From NCBI GenBank assembly GCA_022712835.1, contig JAFLJU010000640.1, positions 1 through 31,919 of the forward strand: a stretch of DNA of 31,919 nt, in the 5' to 3' direction. This document shows, in pieces, positions 16,007 through 22,993 of the stretch. This DNA is from Desulfobacteraceae bacterium (GTDB lineage: Bacteria; Desulfobacterota; Desulfobacteria; Desulfobacterales; Desulfobacteraceae). The stretch's first letter is position 1; each line of letters begins with the position of its first letter. The translations under genes were made by a program, and so were the position numbers. The notes under the pieces were generated by a model, which was not told where the DNA came from, searched no databases, and saw nothing but the letters and a program-made list of their open reading frames with translations.

Positions 16007-18457
16007 CTACTGGAGCAGGCTCAAAACATTCTGAGAGCTTGCATTGGCCTGGGACATGGCAAATGTGCCTGCCTGGCTTAAGATCTGCATTTTTGTAAAG
16101 TTGGATGATTCTTCGGCAAAGTCAACGTCACGTATGGTTGATTCTGCCGCGGAAACATTTACCCTGGTGGTTGAAATATTGGAAATGGTGGAGGTCAGCT
16201 GGTTCTGTACGGAACCAAGATCAGATCTTACCTTGTCCAAATTTTTCAGAGCAGCATCTGCTACTGCGATACCTATCTGAGCACCTTCCTGGGAGGTCAC
16301 ATCCACGTCTGAAAGACGATAGGAAGACGCCTCAGACAGAGAAGAATCCACGGTATCATCTGCACCCACCGTATTAACGCCCAGAACTGTGGTGGCTTTC
16401 AATATGGACCCGCCGTTAATGACCATATCTTTTGTGGTTTGGACATTGGTACCGGTGACCACATCATGGTCAAGGGTCTCACCTTCTTTATATACAGTTA
16501 AGTCTTTTGCAACAAGGTCATTGGTCAACACGGTTCCGGCTGTAATGGTAGAGCCGACTGCAATAGTCGAACCCACAGCCAGAAGCATATCCTTGCCAGC
16601 AGCTACGGTTTCATCGTCAGATGTTGTCATCGCATTTCCAAGGGATGATCCATTGGCGATAGATGAACCGGTTATAATAACAGAACCGCTATTCAAAGTC
16701 ATGTTGCCGCCGGATATTGTACCGGAACCTGTTATGGAACTATTCGCAAACCTTGTTCCTGTTTCAAAAACACTACTTGCTGCAATACTTGTTGCCCCCC
16801 CTTTAACACTCATATCTGCCGTGGTGGTGGTGGCTTGGTTTGATGTAACATCATTATAAACCGTGCTGCCAGTTGCCAAAACAGAGTTCAAATGAAGATC
16901 GGAGCCAGTCCCCAGGGTGGTTGTGCCCGTTGTTGTAAACTCCGCTGTAACATCAGCCGAGCCACCAGTGACATAGGTCATGCCACCGCTTACACTAACA
17001 ACGCCTGCAGCGCCTGAGATACTGCTTGAAACATCGCCTTCAAATATGGAGCCGGTTGCTATGATGGTATCAGCTGCACCAGTTCCTGTCAGCACTGAGC
17101 CTGAAGCAAGGGTGCTCACAGCAGTAGTGTTGGTACCAGTGGCAGCTATTCTAAGGTCAGCCTGAAGCGTAGTGCCGGAGCCAATAACCGTTCCCGTATT
17201 TAAGTATGAGCCTGCGCCGATGATATTATCATCTTCGCCAAGAGCAGCTACTGTAACAACGCTCGTTTTAAAGCTGCCTTGAATTGCAGTCGTACCTGAA
17301 TTTAGGACATTTGCTCCCTTAAGGACAGAACCGGATGCAAGCACCATATCATGGGTCATATTGGCTATGCCAGTCCCTTTGATGAGTCCATCTGCTGTTG
17401 AGACAGCAATTCCAGCCTGGGCATTGGCATCGGTGATCTGGATACTGCTGGTTCCTTCCTGGCGAACTTCAACCTTACCAAAGGTGGACATATCCTCAAC
17501 GCCACCAAAAACCGCCTTTGTTGCCGCGCCCATTTCGACTTTAATGGCCCGGTCATCCGTGGAGCTAAGGGTAATGAATCCGTCTTTCTCTGTGGCAGTA
17601 ACCCCATGCTCAGAAGTTTTTTTGTTAATTTCAGCAACCAGAGAACCGGAATCATCACCGTTTTTAGCCGCTATCTCTCCAATGCTGGTGCCGTTGATCA
17701 CAAATGTATCTGTCGTACCCGCAGTAATTTTACCCGAGGTGCTTTCAACCACGGCAGTGGCACTGATGCCCAAAGTATCACTCAGTTTGTTGATGTTATC
17801 GGCAATGGCCCCAACACTGTTTTCCCGGCTGTTGTTGTACTGTAAGTCCACAGACTTCATATTAATGGTTTCAGTCGTTAAATTACTGAAGATGTTAAGC
17901 TCTGTGGTACCTTCTCCGGCAAAGGTCAGGTCGGAAGTTGTGATATGACCAATTTTGGTGGCTTCGGTGGACTGAATGTTGATATCAATGGTTTCACCGG
18001 CATAGGCACCAATCTGAAATTTCTTGTCGGAAAAGTTACCGGACAGCAATTTCTGGCCATTAAATGAAGTGGTTTTGGCAATGGTGTCCAACTCGTCCCG
18101 GAGTTTTGTAATATCGGCCTGGATTGCCTTCCGGGAATCGGTGGTCTGCCCGTCCTGGGCAGACTGGATGGATTTTTGTTTGATGGTGTTGACAATATTA
18201 ATGGACTCTTCCAACGCCGCATCCGCCGTCTGCACGATGGCAATACCGTCATTTCCATTTTTGATCGCCTGACCAAGCCCCAGGGCCTGTGAGCGAAGCG
18301 AATCGGCAATGGCCATGCCGGAAGCATCATCGGCCGCCTTGTTGATCCTCAGACCACTGGACAATCTGCCAAGGGATTCTGAAAGAGAGTTGTCGTTCTT
18401 GACCAAGTTCTTGTGGGCGCTCATTGCTGCGATGTTGGTATTAATTCTTAAAGCCAT
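16007..18457 (-). CDS. fliC: flagellin with large repeat-rich central domain
   Basis: This is the filament subunit. Residues 1-~165 (MALRINTNIAAMSAHKNL, GLRINKAADDASGMAIADSL) and ~705-816 (DVDFAEESSNFTKMQILSQA, ending NVLSLLQ) are the classical D0/D1 helices. Between them lies an insert of ~540 residues, giving 816 aa against ~280-500 usually. Residues ~247-330 form a FlgIN-type module also present in FliD. Residues ~365-700 are Gly/Ser/Thr-rich with a recurring GSxhxxGT/SG-hydrophobic pattern suggesting a beta-solenoid. It is Ser/Thr-rich and next to the nonulosonic acid operon, so surface O-glycosylation is likely (inference). The ATG follows a strong AAGGAGGA site. It has a sigma28-type promoter, a hairpin leader and its own terminator. 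Confidence 0.95.
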   Translation of the reverse strand: MALRINTNIAAMSAHKNLVKNDNSLSESLGRLSSGLRINKAADDASGMAIADSLRSQALGLGQAIKNGNDGIAIVQTADAALEESINIVNTIKQKSIQSAQDGQTTDSRKAIQADITKLRDELDTIAKTTSFNGQKLLSGNFSDKKFQIGAYAGETIDINIQSTEATKIGHITTSDLTFAGEGTTELNIFSNLTTETINMKSVDLQYNNSRENSVGAIADNINKLSDTLGISATAVVESTSGKITAGTTDTFVINGTSIGEIAAKNGDDSGSLVAEINKKTSEHGVTATEKDGFITLSSTDDRAIKVEMGAATKAVFGGVEDMSTFGKVEVRQEGTSSIQITDANAQAGIAVSTADGLIKGTGIANMTHDMVLASGSVLKGANVLNSGTTAIQGSFKTSVVTVAALGEDDNIIGAGSYLNTGTVIGSGTTLQADLRIAATGTNTTAVSTLASGSVLTGTGAADTIIATGSIFEGDVSSSISGAAGVVSVSGGMTYVTGGSADVTAEFTTTGTTTLGTGSDLHLNSVLATGSTVYNDVTSNQATTTTADMSVKGGATSIAASSVFETGTRFANSSITGSGTISGGNMTLNSGSVIITGSSIANGSSLGNAMTTSDDETVAAGKDMLLAVGSTIAVGSTITAGTVLTNDLVAKDLTVYKEGETLDHDVVTGTNVQTTKDMVINGGSILKATTVLGVNTVGADDTVDSSLSEASSYRLSDVDVTSQEGAQIGIAVADAALKNLDKVRSDLGSVQNQLTSTISNISTTRVNVSAAESTIRDVDFAEESSNFTKMQILSQAGTFAMSQANASSQNVLSLLQ

Positions 18458-18463
18458 GTTTAT

Positions 18464-18503
18464 TCCTCCTTGAGAGTGTTAATAAGGGAATCCTTTCCCT
18501 TAT
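18464..18503 (-). promoter_or_regulatory. fliC leader hairpin and Shine-Dalgarno, candidate dual CsrA site
   Basis: On the flagellin mRNA a 9-bp stem (18482-18490 with 18495-18503) closes a four-base AGGA loop (18491-18494). Twenty nucleotides later the ribosome site AAGGAGGA (18464-18471) offers further GGA motifs. A GGA in a hairpin loop plus a GGA in the Shine-Dalgarno sequence is the arrangement used by CsrA on the Bacillus hag leader. csrA and fliW are both in this window. Confidence 0.65.
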
Positions 18504-18621
18504 CTTTAATATATTTCTATATTCAGCCTCTTAAATAGTTCCGTCAAACCCCTCCTTTTTTAAAAATTGAAGGTTCAAATCCGTTTTTTTAGAGTTGCCA
18601 AATATCTAAACCTGAAATTAA

Positions 18622-18648
18622 GTATCGACGAATAGAAATATAACTTAA
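18622..18648 (-). promoter_or_regulatory. sigma28 (FliA)-type promoter of fliC
   Basis: Minus-strand TTAAGTTA (18641-18648), an 11-nt spacer, and GTCGATAC (18622-18629). Against TAAAGTTT-N11-GCCGATAA this is 6/8 and 6/8 with exact spacing. The start point should be near 18613, giving a leader of about 155 nt. Confidence 0.7.
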
Positions 18649-18681
18649 ACAAAATATGAATTTTTTATGTATTTTGTTTAA
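18645..18681. repeat. 12-bp perfect inverted repeat in the fliC-fliD promoter region
   Basis: TTAAACAAAATA (18645-18656) and its exact complement (18670-18681) flank a 13-nt spacer. The left arm overlaps the -35 element of the fliC promoter by four bases. It could be an operator for a dimeric regulator. An A/T-rich chance palindrome cannot be excluded. Most of the rest of the 372-nt gap 18458-18829 is A/T-rich and, apart from the two promoters and the fliC leader, shows only a small palindrome CCATTAAAATGG at 18706-18717. Confidence 0.5.
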
Positions 18682-18746
18682 CAAAAATTCAAAACACCGC
18701 CAACACCATTAAAATGGAGGGTATTTAACCTGATTTTTCTTTTTTT

Positions 18747-18774
18747 TAATGTTTTTTATGTGGGTATCCGATAA
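18747..18774 (+). promoter_or_regulatory. sigma28 (FliA)-type promoter of fliD
   Basis: TAATGTTT (18747-18754), a 12-nt spacer, and TCCGATAA (18767-18774). This matches TAAAGTTT and GCCGATAA at 7/8 each, with a spacer one longer than ideal. The start point is near 18782. A GAGGTGG ribosome site lies before the ATG at 18830, and the leader has no CsrA-like hairpin. Confidence 0.7.
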
Positions 18775-18829
18775 TATACTTAATTGAGCAATAATAATGT
18801 TTTAATATATATAAAAACGAGGTGGCATC

Positions 18830-20818
18830 ATGGCAACAGGATCAATTACATCATTGGGAATAGGATCAGGGCTTGACCTTCAGAATATCCTTGATCAGCT
18901 CAAGGGCGTTGATCAAACCAGGATCACTGCCAAAGAGACAAAGAAAACAGATCTCCAGAACGAGGCGAATGCCTATAGTAAGGTGAATGCAAAACTTTTT
19001 TCCATTAAATCCTATGCACGTGATTTATCCCTTGAGTCAAACTATCTGTCCAATTCTGTTTCTATAACCGATGAGGATGTTATGTCCGCCACCATCGGTG
19101 ATGGCCATGATGCAGCCTCCTTTAATGTCGAAGTGACCCGAAAAGCCCAAAGAAACTCGTGGGGATCCGCAGCGATTGCCGACAAACAGGAGATCATGTT
19201 TGCAGAGCCCGCAACCGGAATTTCAGATACGGGAACAACCGCCGCCATAAGCGCGGATGAAACCCTTTCCATAGAATACGGGACCCCCGGCATCATCAGT
19301 ACAGACAGCAGTATTGCCCCGGGCACGACAGATGCCTCCTTTGCCATTAACGGAATTAATATTGGTGTTGTGACGGTCCTTGATGACAAAGATTCCGACA
19401 ATGCCTTGAGGGATGCCATCAATCTAAAAACAGATGACCACGGCGTGACCGCTTCCCTGGACAGCAATGGCATTTTGACCCTGACCTCCGAGGATCACAG
19501 TGATATTGCGGTGACCATGACCGGCAGCGAGGCGGTATTCGGCGGAACAGGCGCCATGTCGGACACCGGCCAAACCCAGATTGATGTCAGCCTGACCGCC
19601 GGAATGACCCTGGCCGAGATCACCGATACGATCAACAATTCTGCCAACAATAAAGATGCCAATGGCAACCAGTTGGTAACCGCCTCTTTCAAGCTGGGCG
19701 ACGATGGCAGCTATTTTGTACGCCTGGCAGCAACATCCGGAGGCAACACGGCCGATTCCCAGGTAAGCGTATCCGGATTTAGCGGGGTGGCAGCGGATAG
19801 GACCACGGCCATTACCCAGGGAGACGACACCATGTATTTAAGTGTTCCCCCGGGAACCACCTATGAAGGCATGACCACTCTTATCAACGAATCCGAAGAC
19901 AACCCCGGCGTAACAGCTGCAATGATCGACAACGGGGATTCCGTCAACCCATACCAGTTGACATTGACCGCAGATGACACAGGGGAAGATGCCAGGATAA
20001 GCCTTATCAATTTTTCCGAGCTGGCAGAGATTAGCGGTGCCGCTGCCCAATCTCTGAATGCCGGGTTCACGGTAAACGGCATCACCTACTCAAGACAATC
20101 CAATACCGGAATCAATGATGTAATCGCAGGGGTCACCTTTGACCTGAAAAAAATAGGAGAATCCACCGTCAACGTTGAGGTAAACCATGACACGGTAAAA
20201 GATGACATCACCGCCATGATCCAAGAGTTTAATGACCTGGTCACTTATATCACCAAAGGCACCGAGACAGACGCAACAGACACGGACGAGGATACCGCAA
20301 CAGCAGAAGAAACCGACGAAGAAACCGACAACCCCCTTGAGAATTCAAGCAGTGCCAATCGGATTGTCTTCCAGCTCAAATCTTTGCTAAACAGTGTTCT
20401 TGATTTTGATACGGGCTACACAAGCCTGTCAGACCTTGGCCTTGAATTTTCCAGTACCGGCACCATCAGCATTGATGAAAAGGCCCTTGACCAAGCCATT
20501 TCAACAGATCCGGATGCCGTAAAATCCTTGTTTGTCGGAGACTCGGACAAAGAGGTTACAGGATTAGCCGATCTGATCAATACGGCATTGGCCGACATGG
20601 TCAGTTCCACCGGAATCTCCACCACTGAAATTGATGAGGCAGAATCAAAAATCACCCGGCTTGACAAGGATATTGAAACAGAGACAGAGCGACTCACCAA
20701 AAAATATGAAACCATGGCCAGGGAATTTGCACAGCTTGACTCTTATATAAGCCAGCTCAATTCCGAAGCCAGTGCCTTGACATCTATGATTACCGCATTC
20801 AGCGAAGCAAGCAAATAA
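18830..20818 (+). CDS. fliD: flagellar filament cap / hook-associated protein 2
   Basis: The N-terminus SITSLGIGSGLDLQNILDQL is diagnostic of FliD, and the C-terminal segment (KYETMAREFAQLDSYISQLN) is the conserved coiled-coil that caps the filament. Length is 662 aa against ~450-500 usually. Residues ~165-250 (FAINGINIGVV, HGVTASLDSNGILTLTSEDH, AVFGGTGAMSDTG) form a FlgIN-type module closely similar to one in the flagellin. Residues 477-503 are an acidic Thr/Asp/Glu linker just before the C-terminal domain. It heads a plus-strand operon with fliS, a FliT-like gene and flaG, under a sigma28-type promoter. Confidence 0.93.
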   Translation: MATGSITSLGIGSGLDLQNILDQLKGVDQTRITAKETKKTDLQNEANAYSKVNAKLFSIKSYARDLSLESNYLSNSVSITDEDVMSATIGDGHDAASFNVEVTRKAQRNSWGSAAIADKQEIMFAEPATGISDTGTTAAISADETLSIEYGTPGIISTDSSIAPGTTDASFAINGINIGVVTVLDDKDSDNALRDAINLKTDDHGVTASLDSNGILTLTSEDHSDIAVTMTGSEAVFGGTGAMSDTGQTQIDVSLTAGMTLAEITDTINNSANNKDANGNQLVTASFKLGDDGSYFVRLAATSGGNTADSQVSVSGFSGVAADRTTAITQGDDTMYLSVPPGTTYEGMTTLINESEDNPGVTAAMIDNGDSVNPYQLTLTADDTGEDARISLINFSELAEISGAAAQSLNAGFTVNGITYSRQSNTGINDVIAGVTFDLKKIGESTVNVEVNHDTVKDDITAMIQEFNDLVTYITKGTETDATDTDEDTATAEETDEETDNPLENSSSANRIVFQLKSLLNSVLDFDTGYTSLSDLGLEFSSTGTISIDEKALDQAISTDPDAVKSLFVGDSDKEVTGLADLINTALADMVSSTGISTTEIDEAESKITRLDKDIETETERLTKKYETMAREFAQLDSYISQLNSEASALTSMITAFSEASK

Positions 20819-20880
20819 TAATTGTCCGATTTGCGCTATATCTTCTCAAGAAAAGCAGCCGAAATGACGATACGTATAAA

Positions 20881-20900
20881 TAACACTAACACTAACACTA
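20881..20900 (+). repeat. hexanucleotide repeat upstream of fliS
   Basis: Three tandem copies of TAACAC plus TA end 3 nt before the AGGAGAA ribosome site of fliS. A change in copy number would alter the sequence just upstream of translation start. Three copies is a low number for slippage. Confidence 0.6.
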
Positions 20901-20914
20901 TCCAGGAGAATTAA

Positions 20915-21397
20915 ATGGCCGCCTACCAGCAAATAAACACATACCTGAACAATCATTATGACGGCATGGATCCTGAGCAATTGATACTGATGCTTTATAA
21001 GGGAGCCTTGAGTCGCCTGAAACTGACCCGGGAAGGGATAAAGGAGAAAAATGTTCAAAAAAAGGGAGAAAACCTTTCAAAGGCCATCGCCATCATCTCA
21101 GAACTGAACGCTTCTGTTGATTCAAAGATGGAGGATGACTCCACCCGTTTTTTAAGAGGCCTGTACACAGCAATTCTTAGCGAGCTGCCAAAGGTGACCT
21201 TGAACAATGATTTGTCCATTCTGAGCCGTACTGAAAGATATATGTCCGAATTAAAAAATATCTGGGAAAAGGATGTCATGGCAAAGAAAAAGGGATCCAT
21301 GCCACATACGACTAAAGAAACGCCGCCAATTCGGTCTTTACCATCGGCCTTTAAAGAATCCCCTTCGAAAAGCACCTTTAGTGCAATTTCTGTTTGA
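20915..21397 (+). CDS. fliS: flagellin export chaperone
   Basis: FliS binds the C-terminal helix of flagellin in the cytoplasm and prevents premature polymerisation. The hallmark N-terminus MAAYQQINTYLNN, PEQLILMLYKGALSRLKL, and the four-helix pattern with DDSTRFLRGLY and SILSRTERYMSELKNIWE are present. At 160 aa it is longer than the usual ~125-135 because of a basic, Ser/Pro/Thr-rich tail from ~residue 125. It starts at an ATG with AGGAGAA and lies 96 nt after fliD. FliS also binds FliW in organisms with FliW-CsrA control, so it may take part in that switch (inference). Confidence 0.9.
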   Translation: MAAYQQINTYLNNHYDGMDPEQLILMLYKGALSRLKLTREGIKEKNVQKKGENLSKAIAIISELNASVDSKMEDDSTRFLRGLYTAILSELPKVTLNNDLSILSRTERYMSELKNIWEKDVMAKKKGSMPHTTKETPPIRSLPSAFKESPSKSTFSAISV

Positions 21398-21420
21398 CAC
21401 AGCCAACAGGATGATCAAGT

Positions 21421-21855
21421 ATGGAAAAAGAACTCAAAAAGGTAGAAGATAGTTTGAACCGGCTATATGATCTGCATGAATGTCATACGGTATCCTTTAA
21501 CCAGCAAGATTTGCAGGACCTTGCGAAACAATCTTACGACCGTGAAATGGAAGTGGGCCTGTTGATAAAACGGGTAAAACGGGTCAGCAAATTAATTGAA
21601 CTATCCGAAGAGCACACCTCTGAGGCGCAAACTGGGGATAAAATTGATACACACTCAATTCTACTGAGTTTAAATGACCGGGTCACCGTCCTTCTTGAAC
21701 AAAACAAAGCGCTTACAACAAAAGTGGCCGCATATAGGGATACATTAAAAAAAGGCATGAAACAGATTTCAAAGGGAAAAAAGGCAATCCATTCATACCG
21801 TTCTTCCCAGGCTGTTTCAAACAACCCAAAAGTTATCAGCATTACCAATTATTAA
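21421..21855 (+). CDS. small helical protein, probable FliT/FlgN-like chaperone
   Basis: This 144-residue protein is almost wholly helical and charged, with predicted coiled-coil stretches at ~1-75 and ~85-125. It lies between fliS and flaG, where fliT or an equivalent often sits. The C-terminal GKKAIHSYRSS followed by a short disordered tail resembles the ends of FlgN/FliT-type chaperones. I see no diagnostic motif, so the assignment rests on size, helicity and position. If correct, its client would be FliD. It starts 23 nt after the fliS stop, and the ATG lacks a strong ribosome site. Confidence 0.55.
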   Translation: MEKELKKVEDSLNRLYDLHECHTVSFNQQDLQDLAKQSYDREMEVGLLIKRVKRVSKLIELSEEHTSEAQTGDKIDTHSILLSLNDRVTVLLEQNKALTTKVAAYRDTLKKGMKQISKGKKAIHSYRSSQAVSNNPKVISITNY

Positions 21856-21865
21856 GGAGTATGCC

Positions 21866-22279
21866 ATGAATATAAGCAATATCACGACCCCATCAGCACC
21901 GGTGGAAACCACACCCTTTGATGCACAGATATCTGTGGTTGGGCCAAACAAACCAGACGAAATTGGTGACGCTGAAAAACTCGGCACCCCATTGTCAGAG
22001 CCCAACAATCGCCAGGCGAACAAAATAAAAGAGGAACAGGAGAGGAAGTTTTCCACGGAACAGGCAGAACAACTGGCAACACAGATGAATGAAATCATGG
22101 ATGATCTCCAAACAAGCCTGGGTTTTTCCATAAGAGAAGATCTCGATCACCAGGTGGTTGTGGAAATAACCGACCGAAAGACAAAAGAACTCATCAAACA
22201 GATCCCCACAGAAGAGATGCTGGCGATCAAAGAAAAAATGGAAGAGTTCTCAGGTCTTTTGTTTGATCAAAAAGTATAA
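21866..22279 (+). CDS. flaG: FlaG family protein
   Basis: The C-terminal half carries the FlaG pattern: LQTSLGFSIREDLDHQVVVE, then a TKELIKQIPTEEML segment. The N-terminal ~50 residues are low-complexity and probably disordered. FlaG proteins influence filament length and are secreted or filament-associated in several bacteria. Length 137 aa. The ATG at 21866 has an AAGGAG site, 10 nt after the preceding stop. The gene ends only 21 nt before the convergent fliW stop, and no hairpin terminator is visible between them. Confidence 0.88.
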   Translation: MNISNITTPSAPVETTPFDAQISVVGPNKPDEIGDAEKLGTPLSEPNNRQANKIKEEQERKFSTEQAEQLATQMNEIMDDLQTSLGFSIREDLDHQVVVEITDRKTKELIKQIPTEEMLAIKEKMEEFSGLLFDQKV

Positions 22280-22300
22280 CAACCCGATAGCATAACAACC

Positions 22301-22732
22301 CTACCCCATTACATTATGCTGATGGGAATAACTTGAATTGGCAAGGACAACCTGAATGGCCTCATTATTTTTTAAATTGATAATAATAGGCCCGATCAAA
22401 TTGGCCGTAATTTTATTATCTTTCTCCCCCTTGGAGATATTTATAACCACATAAACAAGCAAGTCTTTTGTTTCAGCGCCTTCCCACCCTCTATCTGAAA
22501 TAAACCCCTTAAGATCAATTTCATAATCCGATTTAAAAAGGAAAGGACTCATCACGGCAAGCGCAAGATTGGGTTCTTCGGAAGATTGAAGCCAGCAGAA
22601 CGGGGCGGTTTTTGGATCTTCAATCAGCACAAACCGTTCAAAGCCGTCAAAACCCGGTAGTCCTTCGGGCATTGTAAGAATTTTGTTTTCATCGATTTCT
22701 ATCTCACCGAATTTTCTGGTCTGTATTTTCAC
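22301..22732 (-). CDS. fliW: flagellar assembly factor FliW (CsrA antagonist)
   Basis: FliW binds either flagellin or CsrA: when flagellin is secreted, freed FliW sequesters CsrA and flagellin translation rises. The family features are clear: the N-terminus with GEIEIDENKILTMPEGLPGF, then WLQSSEEPNLALAVMSP and the C-terminal NLIGPIIINLKNNEAIQVVL. Normal length at 143 aa. The start is a GTG overlapping the csrA stop by 4 nt (GTGA), with AAGGAG inside the csrA end, so translation of the two is probably coupled. Confidence 0.95.
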   Translation of the reverse strand: MKIQTRKFGEIEIDENKILTMPEGLPGFDGFERFVLIEDPKTAPFCWLQSSEEPNLALAVMSPFLFKSDYEIDLKGFISDRGWEGAETKDLLVYVVINISKGEKDNKITANLIGPIIINLKNNEAIQVVLANSSYSHQHNVMG

Positions 22733-22977
22733 TCTTTTAGCTCCTTGGACATTTTCTTTTTAAAAAGGTCAACTGCGTTTGCAATATCTTTCACACCCAT
22801 AGCAGCCTCAATGTTCTCACTTTTTATTTGGTCGAGCACCTCCATGCGAAGGATGGTGACTTCCTTAGGTGCGTCAATACCGATTTTCACGACGCTACCG
22901 TCAACACTCAGGATATTGACAATAATATTGTCTCCAATCTTAATCTTTTCTTCTGCCCTTCGGGTCAGGACAAGCAT
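22729..22977 (-). CDS. csrA: carbon storage regulator CsrA
   Basis: This small dimeric RNA-binding protein blocks translation at GGA-containing leaders. It begins MLVLTRRAEEKIKIGDNI with VKIGIDAPKEVTILR in the middle. The RNA-binding residues near R6 and the VTILRMEV strand are intact. At 82 aa it is somewhat longer than the 61-residue E. coli protein because of a C-terminal helix ending FKKKMSKELKE, as in CsrA proteins of the FliW-regulated class. The FliW-sensitive behaviour is inferred from that tail and from linkage. The ATG at 22977 has an AAAGGA site, 17 nt after flgL. Confidence 0.95.
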   Translation of the reverse strand: MLVLTRRAEEKIKIGDNIIVNILSVDGSVVKIGIDAPKEVTILRMEVLDQIKSENIEAAMGVKDIANAVDLFKKKMSKELKE

Positions 22978-22993
22978 TTTTTTATCCATCCTT

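Noticed and set aside
16358..17365. Flagellin repeat region as a CRISPR or satellite DNA
   Set aside because: The repetition is at protein level only; there are no constant-length direct DNA repeats with spacers, and the frame is intact throughout.
16389..17948. Long plus-strand open frames opposite the flagellin gene (156 and 195 aa)
   Set aside because: They are antisense shadows of the Ser/Thr/Val-rich flagellin coding sequence, low in complexity, with no ribosome site or family resemblance.
22277..22302. Repeated ATAACAACCC between flaG and fliW
   Set aside because: Two 10-base copies in a 21-nt gap could be chance; no structure or function is apparent.
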